DNA of 64,000 nucleotides, taken from positions 186,001-250,000 of the forward strand of contig SADC01001323.1 of assembly GCA_004194705.1 (NCBI GenBank), read 5' to 3'. The number at the start of each line of letters is the position of its first letter. The stretch's first letter is position 1. A program made the translations under genes and the position numbers. The DNA comes from Ditylenchus dipsaci (Eukaryota > Nematoda > Chromadorea > Rhabditida > Anguinidae). The notes below the pieces were generated by a model, which was not told the origin of the DNA, did no database searches, and saw only the letters and a program-made list of their open reading frames with translations. Shown here piece by piece: positions 33,114-42,449 of this stretch.

Positions 33114-33848
33114 AAAAATGGCTCTATCCCAGTATACGGGGCCACATTTTGCCTTGGTCCCCCTGATGATTTTAATCAGTTTTGCCTTGGTACCCCCTGT
33201 TGTTTTTTCCCACCATTGTATTTGGCGTTTCTCAGACTTTAGTTATCCGATTGTTTCCATTTTCTGTTTCCAATTCGGTTGTTTTTTTTCAGTCTTTGCA
33301 TCCTGTTTTAAATGCGTTTATTCTTGTACAACAACAACAGCTTTACACAAAATGATTGATATTATAGATCAATGAGAGTTGGGCAAAGAACTTAAAAAGG
33401 ACATCCCACCCTTTGGCATTACAATTTTATTTTTATTTTTTTTGGCATGAAATACTGCCTCTTGAACACAGCCAGAAACATTGGCGTGCTTGTCCCGAAG
33501 AGCCTCTTGATTTGTGTGAATTTTACATCTGTTGAATAACTATAAAATAAACCTCTATTCCAACTATTATTTCGGACCGCTTCTCGATTGACATTGGCAG
33601 ATTGCAATTCTTGCAAGCTGCTTCATTCGGCAATAGAGACGTTTAACACATAATTTCAAACCTTGCTCTGGACTGTAGCACAAAGACATCCTTCATGCGA
33701 AGAGCTGTTAGATTGACAATCTCAATACTTTCAAAAATTTTTGTGCGAGCCATTGAGTTGGAGAAGACTGTAAAAACCAAAGCTAATAAAAGTGTAAAAA
33801 CAACAGGGGTACAAGGCAAAATGTGGCCTCATATACTGGGATATGGCC
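33114..33848. mobile_element. Inverted-repeat element with unassigned interior
   Basis: Left arm ATCCCAGTATACGGGGCCAC, ATTTTGCCTTGG, CCCCCTGTTGTTTTT (33125-33215). Right arm complement AAAACAACAGGGGT, CAAGGCAAAATGTGGCC, ATACTGGGATAT (33798-33845). The interior has open minus-strand stretches (for example MARTKIFESIEIVNLTALRM at about 33650-33750) without recognisable family. Confidence 0.5.
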
Positions 33849-34242
33849 GAACTATACATTTTGAGTGTTCAAACTTTGCTACCCGCACTGTTTAACACAT
33901 TATAAAACATGATACTAGAAAAAGCTTTGAGCTGAAGGCTTATAACGATCATAAATTTTCTACACTATTTTCGAAAAAACACTCTACTTGGAAAATTGAT
34001 CAATTTCCATAATACTGATTTCGGAACTAAAAATTGTGATGTTGTTCAAGCACAAGTGGAAGTTTGGTAACGACATTAACCAATCGGTAACTCACAACTC
34101 AACGAACGATAATTCAAAGCCAATTAAAAAAATGCGTGCGAAAAATAAGAAACGCGTAAACTGTGATCTGAACCTGCGAGGAAATTTTTTGCAGTACTAA
34201 AAATTTCCTCCTCCTTTTAAACAATGGAAGTGTTTTCGATTA

Positions 34243-34439
34243 CAGTCGATGCTCTCTATAACACGCTCTTTATAACTACGCTCTATATAACGACTCGCTC
34301 TTTATAACGATCCGGAAAAAAGAACTATTTGGTCCTGAGCTAAGTCATTCAAGTCAAAACGACGTTCTTTATAACGTCGCTCTCTATAACGACTCGGTTT
34401 AGCCGGTCCCTTGAGAGTCGTTATAGAGAGATTCAACTG
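34243..34439. mobile_element. Pogo-like element (GTCGTTATAGAGAG type), short form
   Basis: CAGTCGATGCTCTCTATAAC left, complement ending TTATAGAGAGATTCAACTG right, TA on both sides. Internal words CGCTCTTTATAACGA. Deletion derivative of the 30054-31312 family. Confidence 0.8.
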
Positions 34440-35046
34440 TACTTATTCCGTGCAGGGTACTAAACTAAATTGATTCTTCTTTTTTGATAAATTCTTTTCT
34501 GATTTGACCTAGTACACGCCTTTCGAAATATTTCCATTGGCGGCGAGCATGCCCCTTTCTACTAATTAAACCCCTACTAAGCACCCCCCCCCTACTAATT
34601 AAAAATCGAAATATCAAAGTGGGAAAGAGATAAGAATGAATGTTTGTACCATCGATTCGCTAACATCTCCTCTGTCTTTAAAAAAATCTTGTCGAGACAA
34701 AAATAAATAAAAATTGGAAATAAATAAATAAGTTATGGCGAAAATGAGCTCGGCAGTTTAATAATGGGTATGTTTCGTCTACATCACTTTAAAAAGGCCG
34801 GCACACCTTATCGGCACACCTAAACGAACCTGCTCGCAAATTATTCAACCTCAAAAATCAAGAAACTATCAATGAAAACGACCTTAACTTCAAAATCATC
34901 AATTGAAAATGAGGCCATTTAATAGAGAATATCTATTGTCAGAGCATTCATCGCGAGAGCACGGTAAAAAGCTAGGCAAGGCAAAATTAACTTATTATAA
35001 ATCATTTTTTATCGGCCATAACTATTAACTTCATTCAAAAACATTG
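34440..35046. other. Spacer 3' of DTD1 with repeat fragments
   Basis: 34508-34556 matches the right end of the 36199-36780 MITE (TTTCGAAATATTTCCATTGG, AGCATGCCCCTTT). 34558-34610 has CTACTAATTAAA words like the TACCGTA family without the terminal motif. No gene. Confidence 0.5.
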
Positions 35047-35688
35047 CTACTCAGGATCCTCTTTCCTGCTGTCCAATATGATAGTGACTGGTCCATCGTT
35101 TTCGATCACAACATTCATGAAAGCACCGAAGCGACCATCCTGAAAAATCAGTTATATTGAGCACAACCACACCAATGATATTTTCCACTCACCTTGACTT
35201 TAGCGGGTGAGTGAGCATCTTTAAGCTTCTGTAAGAATTTCTCGTAGAATTGAGGTGCTTCTTCAGAATTCATAGACCTGTGAAAGCTTGGTTTATTGCC
35301 TTTCATGGATGCGTGAAGTGTAAACTAAAATCAGTCAATCACAATTTTTCGGAATGATATCCAACCTGGCTAACACAAAGAACTTCCAATTGGAGGTCTT
35401 TTACAGATTTGTTCCAGCGGCTTCCATCTTCCGAATTTTCAAATATCCTTAAATTTAAGAGCTTTTTTACTATTTGATCGATGTCTTCAACAGTATCCTC
35501 CCGGGAAAGGCCGACTAGCACACAAATACCTTGTCCGATGGATGATATCTACAAGAATGACATAAAAACTTCTGGAAGCAATCGACATCAATAGAAAAAC
35601 CTGTTGTCGAAAGCAATAACAAAAACCCTACCACTTCTCCTCCTACTGATACATGCGCCTTTGATACTCGCTGAACAACTGCCCGCAT
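35047..35688 (-). CDS. DTD1: D-aminoacyl-tRNA deacylase (DTD), 154 aa, 4 exons
   Basis: Cytosolic proofreading enzyme that hydrolyses D-amino acids (and Gly from tRNA-Ala) off mischarged tRNA. Minus-strand exons: 35632-35688, 35366-35548, 35193-35324, 35047-35139, all phase 0 with GT-AG junctions. The protein begins MRAVVQRVSKAHVSVGGEV, then ICVLVGLSREDTVEDIDQIV and NLRIFENSEDGSRWNKSV. It has the active-site SQFTL formed across the exon 2/3 junction, MKGNKPSFHRSM, and the Gly-cisPro chiral-proofreading motif in ENDGPVTI near the C-terminus. Length and order match bacterial and animal DTD closely; no lesion is seen. Divergent from the YIPF5-like gene, 1.5 kb apart. Confidence 0.93.
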
Positions 35689-35850
35689 CGGATCTTTAAA
35701 ATCTGAAGCTGGACTGTAGTAATTCTATGAGAAATCGTATCAAACGTGCTTTTTCCATCCATCTTTCTTTTAATTTTTTCAAGAAGGCATTGTGCCAAGC
35801 ACTGTTTCGTTCAAAAATAAATTATTTGTTGGCAGTCTGAATGTAAAAAC

Positions 35851-36180
35851 TAGGGTTGTGCAAATGCTCAAGCAATTGATTTCGAGCATGAGCTCGAGCA
35901 TCTGTCTTTTTTTCGAGCATATTCGAGCACATGCTCGACATATTCTAACCGTTGACTGTGGCCGTACAGTTAACTGTATGTATACAGTTAAACTGAGTTC
36001 TGTTTCGAGAGTTGACTGTAGGTCGAGCATATGCTCGAGAATATGATTGGTAATTACCCGGGTAATTACCCGGAAAAATACTTTTCCAGCCTTATTTCTC
36101 CTTAATTACTTGGGTAATTACCCGAAATCACCCGGGTAATTACCCGGAGAAATACTTTTTCCGGAGAATTACCCAACCTA
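35851..36180. mobile_element. Composite palindromic element, words CTCGAGCATATGCTCG and GGGTAATTACCC
   Basis: Begins TAGGGTTGTGCAAATGCTC and ends ACCCAACCTA, similar to the TAGGGTTG ends at 62162. The left half is built of GCTCGAGCAT words and the right half (36040-36170) of GGGTAATTACCCGGGTAATT. Two overlapping or fused elements are possible. No TSD seen. Confidence 0.55.
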
Positions 36181-36335
36181 GCTTTCACCCTCCTTTAAAG
36201 GAGCAGCTCGCCGCCGATGGAATATTTTGAAAGGCGGGTACCAGGTCAATTCAAACGAGAATTATTTCAAAATAAATTTTTACTAAGTACCCTTCAGGCA
36301 ATGAGTAATCAAAACTCTTCATTCTTTCAATAACA

Positions 36336-36405
36336 TCGGTGGCCTAGTGGGATAGCGGCGGCGAACTGCGAAAGTTGATCGCCGGATCGATTCCTGCTGG
36401 AAGTA
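36336..36405 (+). other. tRNA-like segment with A and B box
   Basis: TGGCCTAGTGG (36340-36350) fits the A-box pattern and GGATCGATTCC (36384-36394) the B-box, at normal spacing. The arms do not fold into a proper cloverleaf, so this is a tRNA-derived (SINE-like) head, not a functional tRNA. It lies between the arms of the TTAA MITE. Confidence 0.5.
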
Positions 36406-36503
36406 TAATTTTTTCGTCAACTTTTCCAAAATTTCGTTAAATCAATTCTCGTTTGAATTTTGCTGGTACCCGTCTTTCAAAATATTCCCATCGGCGACAA
36501 GCG

Positions 36504-36765
36504 GACAGGTCAGTTTCGCCCACGATCAGTTCGCCCCGGTCAGTTCGCTCAAGATCAGTTCGCCCGTTTTTAAAATGACCATTATGTCACAAAAAAACAA
36601 ACCCAAACTTATTTTTTAACTTTTTTGTAGTTCGGGAATATGTTTGAGTCCGTCCTAACATACGCTGGCCTACCCTTGCCTAAGCCTAACAAAAAACGGG
36701 GCGAACTGATCGTGGGGCGAATTGACCGGGGCGAACTGATCATGGGGCGAACTGACCGTACACCG
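36504..36765. mobile_element. Short MULE-like element, word CAGTTCGCCCC
   Basis: Flanked by GACAAGC on both sides (36496-36502 and 36766-36772). The left end has four units of a GATCAGTTCGCCC word, the right end four in inverted orientation (GGGGCGAACTGATC). The core holds a TTAGGC-like module CCTAACATACGCTGGCCTAC (36655-36674) followed by CCTTGCCTAAGCCTAAC. Confidence 0.75.
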
Positions 36766-36782
36766 GACAAGCATGCCCCTTT

Positions 36783-37017
36783 AAATAAGTGAGTGTATGA
36801 GCAGTATCTTGTCCATTTGCACGACCCACCAGCAAGACAAAATCAGTTTGACCCAGCAAACCATATAACATATACGAGCATCTCGCGTCTTTTAAAAATT
36901 ATCAGTCGTTTTATCAATTCTTTTACAGAATGGAGTCAAAATAAGCCAAATCAGCCAAATTAGCCGAAACAGTTGCGAGCTGCTCGCGCGCAGACGAGCT
37001 GAGCGCACAACACTGGG
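36783..37017. repeat. hAT-derived segment, inverted copy of 44138-44372
   Basis: Matches 44138-44372 in reverse complement over about 235 bp (for example ATTTGCACGACCCACCAGC, ACGAGCATCTCGCGTC, GCGAGCTGCTCGCGCGCAGA). It ends in CAACACTG, which resembles a hAT terminus. Also shares GATAAAAACGACTGATAATT in inverted form with the hAT element at 44451. Confidence 0.65.
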
Positions 37018-37222
37018 TATGAGCTATTGTTCAAAAAATACTGATTTATAAAAGTTATGTTAATAAGGTTGAGGGTATAAACCAGTAACCTCAATGATGC
37101 GGCCCGATTCGGCAAAAAACTTGAAAAACTATAGCAAATTGCAATCATCATTCCAGAAACAACTGTGCGAGCTACCAAAGAAACAAGTCCGGAAATGAAA
37201 CAATCCTAATTATTCTGAGTTC

Positions 37223-38742
37223 ATGATGCCTGAACATCCTGCTCAGCAACAATCTCAATGGTATTACTTCTTCCGGTGCTAGCAGTGCTCAGTAAGGGAT
37301 TATTTTTTTCCATATTTTGCTTCGGGGCAACTTTTTCCTGAATAAAAATGTCTGCGTCTAGGTATTCTCCCCCTGCGAATGTGCTTTTGTACAGTCAGCA
37401 GCCGCATCAATGGTTTTATACGAATAATGAGATTCCTGCTGCTAATGGTGAGTTTCTGCAACCTTGTGATTACATATACAGTCGAACCTCGTTATAAGAT
37501 ACACCCAGGGACCGACCCAGCTGTATCTTATACAGTAGACCTCGTTATAAGATACACCAATATAAGATACACCTCGTTATAAGATAACCTGGGTCCCGGT
37601 CCCAAGTTAAATAACTCCCGTCAAATTACCCCCTATATAAGATACACCTCGTTATAAGATACAGCTGGGGTCGGTCCCTGGTGTATCTTATAACGAGGTT
37701 CGACTGTATAGGGGGGTAATTTGACGGGAGTTATTTAACTTGGGAACGGACCCAGGTGTATCTTATAACGAGGTGTATCTTATATTTGGTGTATCTTATA
37801 ACGAGGTTCTACTGTGTAGCCATTTATAAATTTTTAGAAAGTCTGGAGGATGGTGGTAATGATGACATCGAAAATGAACCTCCGCTGCTGGAAGAGCTCG
37901 GCATCAACTTTCAGCATATTAGGCAGAAGACTTTGGCGGTGTTAAATCCTGTTGGATCGACTTCTGCTGATGTATGTTATTTTTGAACACATTATAATTA
38001 CTTTGATCAAATTATTAGGTAATTGTTGACCAGGATCTGGCTGGACCTTTGGTGTTCTGCTTGCTGTTCGGTGCTTCATTGTTATTGCAGGGCAAGGTAG
38101 CTCTGGATAGCACAAACATTTTCTATGATCAGAAATTTGATTCGCAGATCCACTTTCGGCTACATTTACGGAATTGGACTAGTGGGATGTGTTGGTATCT
38201 ATGCTTTGCTCAACTCATGGCAACTGATGACAAGTCAATTTCATTTACGTGCACAGCAAGCGTTCTCGGCTATGCTTCTCTTACAATGGCTTTGCTTTCC
38301 ATGCTAGCAGCTGTTTTGACTCTGCAGGTCACATTTACTTTTGGTTGTTGGGAACCGTCTTGCAACCAATATCTTGGCTTGTTTTTTTAAATGGTGTGCT
38401 GGTCGTCGTTGAAGTATTAAAAAATTTAAAAAACTTAATATAGTATTTGGTATTTTAAAAAAGTATTAAAAAACGCACAAGCGTTTCTATACTTAAGGAC
38501 TGCGTGCATTTTCTCCTCTTGTAACTCAGCTTCTGAGTCATCTTGTCGTAGATAAGCTCATTTAATTTTTTTAAATTTTCAGGGGCTTATAGGATATGTG
38601 ATCGCAGGAACAGCTTCTTCTGGTGCAGCTCATCTTCTTCCAAGCTCTTCTCCAGCCTTGTCAATGGAAGGTCAGAAAACTGCTGGTTGCCTATCCATGT
38701 GCCCTTCTCTACTCGGTCTTTGCTCTGCTGGCAATATTCTAG
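37223..38742 (+). CDS. YIPF5: YIPF5/Yip1-family Golgi membrane protein with indels
   Basis: Yip1-domain protein of the ER-Golgi membrane involved in vesicle traffic with Rab/Yif partners. Exons: 37223-37260, 37362-37447, 37838-37971, 38019-38096, 38148-38327, 38583-38742. The N-terminus is Gln/Tyr/Pro-rich, then comes the family signature [20 protein letters not shown], then [20 protein letters not shown] (TM1). In exon 5 [20 protein letters not shown] (TM2) is in frame +1 relative to its neighbours while [19 protein letters not shown] returns to the original frame. In exon 6 ALSMEGQ and [20 protein letters not shown] (C-terminus) lie in different frames. About five single-base shifts disturb otherwise well-conserved text. 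Intron 2 contains interleaved pogo-like palindromes. The conserved words make the identity secure; whether the locus is intact is not. Confidence 0.85.
37479..37814. mobile_element. Two interleaved pogo-like palindromes (GTTATAAGATACACC type)
   Basis: Element A: CAGTCGAACCTCGTTATAAG at 37479, complement ending GAGGTTCGACTG at 37705, TA flanks. Element B: CAGTAGACCTCGTTATAAG at 37533, complement ending CGAGGTTCTACTG at 37814. Order is A-left, B-left, A-right, B-right, so neither is simply nested in the other. In intron 2 of the YIPF5-like gene. Confidence 0.8.
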
Positions 38743-39017
38743 CTAAAACTATGATGGCATTGTCATCGCATTGTTAATAATTTTTGTTGTTTTCCTCGTA
38801 TGACTTCTGTAATTGGGCGTGGCAAGTAAAGAGCAAGTAAAAGCCGATATATTTGTTGTCCCGTTTACTAATTTGTCCATTTCTTCTCAAGTTATTTTAT
38901 ATAAAATTTAATGCTTGTATAAATGTATGAAAGATCAGTAAAAATATTCGACATTAAACCTTTGCTTTGGTTATGGCATTCGCTATAGAAAAATTGACCC
39001 TGGTAGGGATAAGGACT
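38743..39017. other. 3' flank of the YIPF5-like gene
   Basis: Short spacer up to the MULE. ATTCGCTATAG at 38980-38990 faces CTGTAGCGAAT at 41216-41226 across the MULE, possibly ends of an older host element. Confidence 0.4.
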
Positions 39018-41203
39018 TTGAGTCCCGGGCCGTTTGGGTCCTACGGCCGTTTGTGTCCCGGCCGTTTGAGTCTCCAGGCAGTTTGGGTCCCAGGCCGTTT
39101 TACTCCCCAGCCGAACATTTTAATTAGAAAAATTGCCGAATTTGAAAGATGAATATACTTACAAGTTTTTATTTCAATGGGGGAATCATCTAAAACAAAC
39201 AACATCAAAAAAACATAACATTTAAAGAAATGATTCTCATCGACATTCTATTCGCCATCATAAAGTTCAAAGCTATGCCGCCCCGATATTCCACAACTGA
39301 TCTGTTTTTTACTGTCTTCAACAATTGCCAAAATTTCTGTCGTCCGCTAGAATGTATTGAGTCCTCTTCGGCTTCGGTGCGTCTCCACGGAGCCATTTCG
39401 AGTAAAGCTGGTCCCTACCTGTCTGCACTTTCTTCAAAGAATCGATAAAATGCCAAATGGACGGATGATCAACCCGAGCTCTCCTTGGTTCTGTTGTTAG
39501 CTGCTTCGGCATAATTATTCGTACGATGAGATTTGTCCAGAGTCCTGTCATACACATTCCACCAACCGATCTTGAATTTGGGATTTCTCACCACTAATCG
39601 ACGACCTTGCACCCCCTCTGATCCTGAAAACATTGCAAGTATTTGATGCAACTAAAAATTTCTTTTGATTATGACTCACCGACGTAGTTCTTCATGAACA
39701 ATTTCACCGGTTCCAATTCATCAGGCAAGAATTCCCATAGCTGATTGGCTGCATCACGCATATCTTCAGGATTGACAAAGGCCAGAGCAGGGATCATTCC
39801 TGAAAAAAAGTTCAGAGCTTGACAAACCTATGAAAATTCAGTATACGTACAGCATAGAATACTGAAGTCAGGGTCGTTTTCATAATCCATGTTTTGCTAA
39901 CCTCTTTTTCATATTCTGCACGAGGTAAAGAGAGACAAGCCAAGATCTTGCATGCAGGAAAGACAATATTGAGAGCATTGATAGAGGCAATTTTGAAGTC
40001 AACTGAGAAGCTATTCGGCGAGAAATCTGGCCAGAGTTCCTCGATCATTCGGAAGAGCTTTTCATAGGTGTCCTGACACTTATTTGAGTAAAGAGCGTAT
40101 AGTACTGGAAATACGTAATCACCACGTTCTGCAAGGATTACATATACCTGGAAAAGAGCCAGTTGTATCGTAGAAAAAAAGCTAAACAGACTTGCTCAAA
40201 AGGATTCGGGGTTATTGAAAAAGTTCCATCTACAAAACTACTTTCATATGTCCGCCCAATCGATGGTCTTCTCGTCCAAAGAGCAAAATTCTAAACCAAA
40301 TAAAAATAGTGAAATAACGACGAAAGAAGCTAACCTGTTCTCATCTTCGGAATCACCCAACAAGAAAGCTCCACTGTCGTATCTCCGGAAGCCATCCGGA
40401 ATCCTGAAATTCGCATTGCCTGGTATTGCCGGACCATTGGTTTGTCTAATAGGGTTCTCTGAATAGCCTTTCGGGAAGCACTTTTGGTAAGTTTTGGCTT
40501 GCACTGCTCTCGATGATGGAAGTAGACCGTTAAATATTTGTGCAGGATTCTATAAGCATTAATTAATTTTTGGAAATCGCCAAAAAAATGCATAAAAATA
40601 TACATACCTCCATAGTAGTAGTAGCTTTCCTCTTGAGAGACTCTTTGAACTGAGAAACTGGTATTGCTATTGGATCCACATCGTGGTTGTGCTTTCCGGT
40701 TTCTTTTACAATGCGCCCTGCTGTCGGTGTGTAAGCGCGTTCTGCAGTCAATCGAATTCTTCTTGATGCAGCGCCAGAAAATTTTAGAACCATCACGGCT
40801 TTTCTTGTGCTTCAAATGAATCCATTATGTGTGAGTTTCGCTTCATCTCGTTTTGAACTAACCTGAATGAGGTGATAAACAAAGAATTACAAAATGTAAC
40901 AGAATTACCAATAAAGGCTGAATGGCAGCTTGCTGTTGATTTTTCATCGCTTGAATAGTCACTGAGGCTATTTACAATTCTTCGCGGCCAGTTCTGTAGT
41001 AGCATCCATCATCAGATCTCTAGAAAATATCAGTTTAATTCACGATAACAATTTCTTTTAACAGAACAAAAACATTTTTTTGAAAATGAATAATAGTTGT
41101 GCGGGGCTCAAACGGCCTGGGACCCAAACGCCGGGACTCAAATGGCCGGGACACAAACGGCCAGACACAAACGGCCGTGGGACCCAAACGGCCCGGGACT
41201 CAA
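39018..41203 (-). mobile_element. FLYWCH-type MULE, near full length
   Basis: Perfect 24-bp terminal repeats starting TTGAGTCCCGGGCCGTTTGG. Each end continues as five to seven units of a GGGACCCAAACGGCC word (39020-39112, 41102-41203). The minus strand carries a MULE transposase with a FLYWCH finger. No TSD is evident. This is the coding-competent type for the word-repeat MULE-like elements in this window. Confidence 0.88.
39205..41005 (-). pseudogene. MULE transposase with FLYWCH zinc finger
   Basis: Transposase of Mutator-like elements. The N-terminal FLYWCH finger at 40690-40815 reads KHKKSRDGSKIFWRCIKKNS, DCRTRLHT and, after a one-base shift, GKHNHDVDP. The RNase-H catalytic core: FVDGTFSITPNPFEQ (first Asp, about 40195-40245), VYVILAERGDYVFPVLYALY, then FSVDFKIASINALNIVFPAC (second Asp, 39935-40010) and KILACLSLPRAEYEKEV. 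The C-terminal block [20 protein letters not shown] (39485-39560) is the conserved region following the third acid. Introns near 40145-40200, 39845-39890 and 39630-39680 have plausible splice signals; at least one indel breaks the frame. Confidence 0.85.
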
Positions 41204-41443
41204 CTTCGCGGCCCCCTGTAGCGAATACACCCCCCCCCCCTAAACCAAACTGACCCTCTTGAAATCGCTGTAACTACCCTTTAGAACATCAAGTTAGGCT
41301 CAGCCTTATGCTCGGGAATAGGGCAGCGTACGAAATTCGCTACTAGGATCAAAACTTTTTTCATTTTGTTGATAAAATCGCATAAAATAAGTATCGCATA
41401 AAATCTACATTTTTGTTAAATGGTCAAAATAGTAGGTTGCGAG

Positions 41444-41913
41444 CAGTGTTTTCAAAAGTCAAGGTCAAGGTCAAGGTCAAGGTAAAACTTGACTTATTAA
41501 AACTTCAAGGTCGTTTTTCTCAATTTTTAGTAAGGAAAATGGGTCTGAATTTTTTTTCCTATCCTTAAAGTCAAGATTTTGCGCTGAACAAAAAAGTTCT
41601 TTTCAGAATAACGATAGATAATTTTTGCACGATGAGATATAGCCTAAAGTCAAGGTAAAATCACCTTGATTTTACCTTGACTTGACTTTCGCTAAAATCA
41701 GGGATTTACCTTGATTTAGGCTAATATCTCATCGTGCAAAAATATTATATCGTTATTATAAAAGAACTTTTTGTTCAGCGCAAAATCTTGACTTTAGGGG
41801 ACAGGAAAAAAATTCAGACCCATTTTCTTACTAAAAATCGAGAAAAACGACTTGAAGTTTTAAAGTCAAGTTTTACCTTGACCTTGAACTTGACCTGACT
41901 TTTGAAAACACTG
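41444..41913. mobile_element. hAT MITE, word AAGGTCAAGGTC
   Basis: Perfect 8-bp duplication GTTGCGAG (41436-41443, 41914-41921). Ends CAGTGTTTTCAAAAGTCAAG and complement, the same terminus as the 19244-21807 transposon. Next to the left end is a run of GGTCAAGGTCAAGGTCAAGG; arms are complementary throughout (for example GCGCTGAACAAAAAGTTCTT) so the element is a large palindrome. Confidence 0.88.
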
Positions 41914-41981
41914 GTTGCGAGCCCACTAAGCTACGCGCGCACTTGTTCACATAATGGTATTTATTAATATTAAATATAATA

Positions 41982-42103
41982 GTTATTGGAAAAGTCAAAC
42001 GCAAGCAAAAGCTAAACTTTGCTTTGGCTTTCGCTTAAATAAAGCTAAAACAGCGAAGAACCCAAATTGTATCTGCGTTTGACTTTAGCTTTTCCCATCA
42101 CTG
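41982..42103. mobile_element. Small hAT-like MITE
   Basis: The right end GCTTTTCCCATCACTG is the complement of CAGTGATGGGAAAAGC. The left end TAGTTATTGGAAAAGTCAAA is degenerate. Internal words AGCTAAA and GCTTTAGC. TSD not clear. Confidence 0.5.
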
Positions 42104-42111
42104 ATCTTATA

Positions 42112-42285
42112 CAGTTAAAATTTCCTCTAAGCTACGCCTCGGGACCGATCCGAGATGTAGCTATAGAGAGGAGGTGTAGCTATAGGTGGATATTATACGA
42201 ACATACCCATTTGGGACCGGACTCAGGTGTAGCTTATAAGGAGGTGTAGCTTATATGGAGTGTAGCTTATAAAGAAGTTTGACTG
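42112..42285. mobile_element. Pogo-like MITE (GTGTAGCTTATA type)
   Basis: CAGTTAAAATTTCCTCTAAG left (eroded), complement ending AAAGAAGTTTGACTG right, TA on both sides. Words GGTGTAGCTTATA repeat on the right arm. A single left arm of the same family (GTCAACCTTCTCTATAAGC) lies at 61781-61799. Confidence 0.72.
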
Positions 42286-42387
42286 TATGAGGTTTCCCAT
42301 TTTTCATGATTGTATGTAATTCATAATAGACTTATAAAAAAAAGTTCACCTTAGTTTCTAGAAATCCAGAGTAAATATCCTGCGAAG

Positions 42388-42449
42388 ATGATCTCCGGTG
42401 TGAGCATGGCCATGAATAATTTCGATTGTTTCAGCGCCCAGTCTATCAG
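42388..42449 (+). other. Possible first exon (unassigned)
   Basis: ATG followed by 20 codons (MISGVSMAMNNFDCFSAQSI) ends at a good donor CAG/GTGAGC. No matching downstream exon recognised. Could be chance. Confidence 0.22.

Larger units (their letters stand above)
36199..36780. mobile_element. TTAA MITE with a tRNA-like interior, split by a MULE-like insertion
   Basis: TTAA at 36195-36198 and 36781-36784. Left arm AGGAGCAGCTCGCCGCCGAT, GAAAGGCGGGTACCAGG; right arm TGGTACCCGTCTTTCAAAAT, CCATCGGCGACAAGC, then after the insertion AAGCATGCCCCT. A related partial copy is at 48395-48510. Confidence 0.75.

Noticed and set aside
36336..36405. Functional tRNA gene
   Set aside because: A and B boxes are present but the acceptor and anticodon stems do not pair properly, and it is embedded between MITE arms.
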